From Rachycentron canadum (Eukaryota; Chordata; Actinopteri; Carangiformes; Rachycentridae), in NCBI GenBank assembly GCA_038496675.1, contig CM076656.1:15013701-15077700 (forward strand): 64,000 nt of DNA, in the 5' to 3' direction. A program made the position numbers and the translations under genes. Position 1 is the stretch's first letter. Every line of letters begins with the position of its first letter. The notes beneath the pieces were generated by a model. It worked only from the letters and a program-made list of their open reading frames with translations, was not told where the DNA came from and ran no database searches. Positions 59,265-64,000 of this stretch are shown one piece after another.

Positions 59265-59470
59265 CCAGGTATTCTGGTTTCCTCCCACAGTGTAAAAACA
59301 TACAGGTTGGGCTGGGTGCGACATTGGCACGGACGAGAGAGTGAATGGTTTTTTGGTTGTGAGCGTCACCCCTGTTAAATATTGATGACCTGTCCAGGTC
59401 TGACCTCTCTGCCAGCGAGACCTGGATTAGTTCCAACCACTTGCATCGTGGGTAAAGATAATGGATGGAA
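59265..59470 (+). repeat. Teleost LINE 3'-tail-type repeat, plus orientation, decayed
   Basis: TCTGGTTTCCTCCCACAGTG, AAAAACATACAGGTT, GTGAATGGTT, GACCTGTCCAGG and a terminal AATGGATGG follow the same order as the reverse complement of the copy at 25005-25265. Confidence 0.65.
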
Positions 59471-61989
59471 AGAGCATGCGTATTGCTGCAATCTGGAGGC
59501 CACATTGGGCCTTTCAGTGCAGCCAACCTCCCCCCTACTTGGAAAAAAAAAATAAAGTACATGTGCTGCATGATAGGGTTTTAAGATTGCTGAGATTGCT
59601 AAATTCTTGTCCTGTGTGGAAGCATCTGTCGAAGCATGTTTCCTTGCGCATTTATTCAGGGTTTTCCTTTAATTTGTCACCCATCTGCAGTTCATGACTC
59701 TCTACAATGAAACTAAAAAGTGGAGTTATCTTCAAGTCTGAGATGACCCCAGCTTCCCCATCAATAACAACATTCATCATTCAGTAATATGTAGCCACTA
59801 TCTGTTTTGTCAGAGTTAAGAGGGGTGAATATAAATCACAGCTTAAAAGTAGGGAGGCAACAGGGGGAGGGGGGTTGGGGGGTTAACTACAACCTTGCAG
59901 CTCCTCCTCCCCCTCACCCCCTCTCCTCCTTCCACTCCTTCTGCACAGATGCATAGATAAGAGCAGACAATCCACTTCTTTCAGCGCAGACAGGGAGGAG
60001 AGGGGTTTGACTGATGAGCCTGCTTACGAACAGACACACACACACACACAGAGAGGTTTGTGACAGGCACGTCTCTTTGAGTGTGTTATCAACTCTCTTT
60101 ATGAGTCTCTGACAGGAAGTAAAGCTGCACTTTAAATTATACGTCTGTGTGTCCCCAATCCTGTCTGCTGAACAAAATAGTCGTCTTCTGACAAACAAAG
60201 CTTTTTGCATTTTATGGTCAAAGGAACAAGTTATTGCAAGTACATGTGCACACACACAAATACACTGAAGCTTGTCCTCAGCGACGATATGTTTGTGATG
60301 GAGGAGTGTGTATAAAACAAGCAGACAGCTGAAAGGGCACTTTGCCACTTGGCACACGGCCATTTTCCATTTAACGTCCCTCCTTTCTCCTCCATTTCAC
60401 CCTGCGTGCACCAACTTGGCTATGGTTTATTTCCACCTTGATTGTCTCTTGCTTAGGAATACATACTTTTAGATTACACCATATCAGTCCATCACAGAAC
60501 AGTGAGTTTGTGCATAGAGGTACCCATATGTTAGTGTGTGGCCAGATTTTCTAAGACCAAGAAAGCTTCTCTGTTTTGGTGATCAGATCATCATCAGAGA
60601 AGAGGGGAGGAGGAATGAAGACAGATGTGGAGGGGGAACGAGCAGTGGGAAAGATTACTAGGACAGCTGCAGGCGGAGCAGCTACTCTTACAATAGTTTG
60701 GCAGGAGTTCAGATTTCAGCTTTGTACCACCCCTTCTTTCCAGCTCCTCTCCTTCCAATCTGCTGCACTTCTCTATGCCTGCATGACTGCTGTCAAATCC
60801 AGTATTTTTTTTATCCATCTTTTCTCATGCAGTTGAATCCATGCCTTTCTTTCTCCATCTCCCTCCTACATATCCCCTCTTTGCCATTTGCCAAAACCAC
60901 AACACACATTTAAAGCCGGCCTGCAGTCAGTTTCTGAAGGTCAGGTTTGATGTGGCAGCGAGTGGGAGGGGGGTAGGGTGGGAAGAGAGAGGGAACTGTT
61001 TAAGCTGGCCATAATCCACAAGCCCTCCACAGCACAACGTTGTGATGAAAGAGAGAGAGAGAGTTGGAGCGGGGCAGAATGGTGAGTTGAGACTATATTA
61101 TCATGATGTAAACATGAGTGCAGGCCCGCAGATGTGGTTACCTGACGCAGAGATAAACAATCAGTCACCTCTGCTGCCAACGTGTGCGTCAGTGTGTGTT
61201 TCACTTTGAACTCAAGCACATCACATTTCTCACAGAAACCTTGAGAACAATTTCAAGAGTTTATCTGCGATTGCTCTGATAATGCATTAGGAGAATTTCT
61301 TTACTTGCTTTTCCCACGCAAGTAAAAAATAGGAAGTGCATTCAAAATATGGCATGAATTTTCCATGCAGTGCAAATTCCCATCTAGATGAAGCCTTCAT
61401 TTTAACTGGATATCCATGAACTTGGCAGTAGAAATATTATTTTATGCAATGTTTTTGTCTACCTTTAATTCTCCAGTCTCGTGCCATGAATTTTGAAAGT
61501 TTTATATTTTCTGGTGAGTTCTGTGAGTTCACTTGCAGCTAACATATTTGCAATTGCCACATTTGCTGTGGCAAACTAACACAGAATGCACAAATGGTTC
61601 AGCTGTCAATTTTGTGCGAAATTGGGGTGAAAATAAATTTTGCTTGCTGTCTGAACAAACCTTTATGCTGTGGATGCTACTTGCACGGGTCATCTGTGCA
61701 AGCATCTTATTACAAACAGCCAATGACTTCTTGCGACTTCTTGTGACCTCTAGTAGCCATATTATGTTAGGGACACAGTTAAGTCAGCAAAACACAGGAC
61801 TTTAACACAAGAACGTTTGAAAGCTAAAGCTAGCATAGTTAACCAAGTGTTTATTCTTGTTTACCGTGTGAATGTCCTCTTCCATTTTCAAATCCAAATC
61901 CCAATCTTTTCCTAAACCTAACCAATTAGTATTTGTGTCTTAACATAACGAAAACATCATCATTTTACATCCTTCACAGGTTTATTATG

Positions 61990-62013
61990 NCACACACACA
62001 CACACACACACAC
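61990..62013. repeat. (CA)n microsatellite behind a single N (possible gap)
   Basis: One undetermined base at 61990 directly precedes a CA repeat. The repeat, or sequence before it, may be collapsed. Confidence 0.8.
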
Positions 62014-62239
62014 TGTCCCAGTATGTGATAAGAGCCAAGGCCCTTAACCTTCTGGGATAGAGGCAGGACTTTGAGTGCATACAGGATTCCAACTGTTCAC
62101 TCAATCACCAATGTGTGTGTGCGTGTCTGTGTTTGTATGTGAAACACGGACAGAATGTGCATATATGTGCATGCAATGGAGTCAGTTTCGACTGAGAAAT
62201 GTTTTTTTTTCTATTCCTCTCTGACAAACCAGTCTGACT

Positions 62240-62350
62240 GCACACATATTCATACACACAGGCACACATACATGCACACACACACATAAACACACACATA
62301 CACACACATAACCACAGACACACACGCAGACACACATACACATGCAAGTG
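62240..62350. repeat. CA-rich low-complexity region
   Basis: Imperfect CACACA/CATACA repeats. They account for the Cys/Val/Met-rich open frame on the minus strand. Confidence 0.85.
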
Positions 62351-63899
62351 TGTTGAAGTTGAGGTGATTTGGGAGCAATTTCTCACGGCCAGAACGCCCT
62401 GAGCTACACTGAGTACATAGAGATTAATGATTGGCTTAGAAGCTGGAAGTGCATTCCATAGAGTTAACCACTGATCACAGCCACCATTTAAAATGAGGTA
62501 CATACACATACATATATACATATTCTACATGCTGCACGATCATTATCTCCTCTGAGAACTTTGTAAGAAAACAGTGGTTAAAAATTAAGCCCTCCAACTG
62601 CATATTTACTGCTCTAGGTTGCACAGGCTACTGATTCCTACTGATTTAGGAGCATATAAAGGTCAAATATTTCTGTATTCATACCATAAAACATACCAGG
62701 ACACACAAGAAACAATAATCTAACATGAGAGATGTATATGAGCACTGCTCTTCTAGATTTTCTCCACATCTTGAGTGGTTACAGGATACTAAAAAGTTCA
62801 GTTTACAACAGTCTCTCTTGAATTCAGATCAGACTTCTTGTCTTTACACCGATGAATGGAGCAGTGGTTGTATCCTACAAGAATACAAATTGTGATGAAT
62901 ATTTAGGCGGGATAGATCTACCTACACACACTTGCCACATCGCAGTGCAAACCCCTAAGATGAATTGTACAACATGGAGCACTCCTCTGCTCCTGGTTTC
63001 CATCAGCATGCAGACATGCCTGCAGGACTGCACAATACAACAGCTAAACAGCTCCTGCATGCAAGTGACAGCACCTACTTCTCAAGCCGATCTGAGATTG
63101 CTTGTGCGCTCAGTGTCTGTGTGCAAGCTTGCACATTTCCACTACTTGTACATCACTTGTCAGAAGTTTTAGATTTCACCCTTTCTTCAGCCGGGTAATA
63201 ACTCAAGCAAATCATAACTTAATGTAATAATTTACTGAGAATTCACTGATTTAGATTCATGAATCATAAACAGGAAGGAAAACCTGAATTCAGAGCAGCA
63301 TATTAATTAGGGGAAGTACCTTTTCTGTGACCTCAATCTGGAAAAAGCCACTGTAGTTTTACTAGCTTGTATTTATCACCAGACAGAAGACAAGTTTGGA
63401 CTCAAGAGCAGTGTTTTGGAGTTTTGTCACAGACAAAAGAGGAAGAGGATCTGCATCATTTAAGCAAGTAATATGAGAGTAAAAATGCATTATATTTTAC
63501 TCAGTCAGTCAAATATTATCCAGAAAATGCATTTGCACAAGAAAAATAAAGGTTCACATTACGTAAAAAGGTCCATCCAGATGTTATATTATTTAAGTTA
63601 CATTATTGGTTAATTATTACTGATAACTGATATGTACTCAGCCTTTTCAATGCTGTAACTGATTGAAGCTACATTATGTTATTTACAGTACAGTAGTAGG
63701 GTGGCAGCAATAGTTGTGGGAGATTTAAGTATGTCAAAACTACATTTAGTCAGTTACAATGACAAAGCAGTTGCTATTCTAGATCTACATTAGTGCCCAG
63801 TTACATTGTGTGTTCCTGCTGTTAGACAGAGCCACTTGTTCCAACTACTGTTTTCAAGTGCATTTACCCAGGAGACAAAGAGTCCATTTATCTAGAGGG

Positions 63900-64000
63900 A
63901 GGGAGAAAAAGAGGGGGGGGGGGGGCACTGAAGGGTGACAGAGGAAGAAAGAGAGAGAGAGGTTGAAAGTTGGATGGAGAAGGAAGGAAGGAGGGGAGAA
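63900..64000. repeat. G-run and GA-rich tract at the window end
   Basis: A run of about 13 G followed by GAAAGAGAGAG and GGAAGGAAGG purine repeats. Confidence 0.85.

Larger units (their letters stand above)
49813..64000. other. prdx6 3' UTR and about 14 kb with no gene seen
   Basis: After the prdx6 3' UTR no exon on either strand can be supported. The longest open frames (57777-58331 minus, 52015-52476 plus, 59914-60363 minus) are low-complexity and resemble no family. The content is microsatellites, G runs (51745-51757, about 63903-63916), A/T runs and decayed dispersed repeats. Confidence 0.65.

Noticed and set aside
59914..60363. 149-aa open frame on the minus strand
   Set aside because: Contains CA-repeat-derived Cys-Val runs and resembles nothing that I know.

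Overview
This is a eukaryotic window, almost certainly from a ray-finned (teleost) fish. It holds split vertebrate genes with GT-AG introns, long AT-rich non-coding stretches, many CA/GT and GA microsatellites, and degraded copies of dispersed repeats that I recognise from teleost genomes. There is no operon, CRISPR array or prokaryotic feature. Gene calls rest on exon translations compared with vertebrate families from memory; no search was run.

Layout. (1) 664-32358, minus strand: the 5' half of mcf2l2, a DBL-family Rho guanine-nucleotide exchange factor. Eleven coding exons join in frame into 434 codons covering the Sec14/CRAL-TRIO-like region and the spectrin-like repeat. The catalytic DH-PH half lies beyond the left edge. 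Intron 1 is about 24.5 kb, contains a 391-base N gap, and holds only repeats that I can recognise. (2) 32359-36802: the space between two divergently transcribed genes, with a CpG-rich candidate mcf2l2 promoter near 33.6-34.2 kb and an rfc4 promoter near 35.92-36.03 kb that carries RFX, CCAAT, ETS and E2F-like sites. (3) 36803-40509, plus strand: a complete rfc4 gene, ten coding exons and 358 aa, encoding a replication factor C small subunit. (4) 42151-49183, minus strand: slc5a9 (SGLT4, a sodium/sugar cotransporter), eleven exons and 582 aa, tail-to-tail with rfc4 and missing its N-terminal exons. (5) 49687-49812, plus strand: only the last coding exon of prdx6 (peroxiredoxin 6), just right of a single undetermined base at 49649. 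(6) 49813-64000: about 14 kb with no gene that I can support, only microsatellites and dispersed repeats.

The genes do not form a pathway: they are a signalling GEF, a DNA-replication clamp-loader subunit, a sugar transporter and an antioxidant enzyme. The most consequential observation is that slc5a9 and prdx6 are both truncated at the same 1-base N, which points to collapsed or misjoined sequence there. No previously undescribed system is evident. The best unexplained items are three perfect-stem hairpins (1545-1569, 10529-10562, 37108-37140), an interstitial telomeric tract and a tiny uORF abutting the mcf2l2 start codon.
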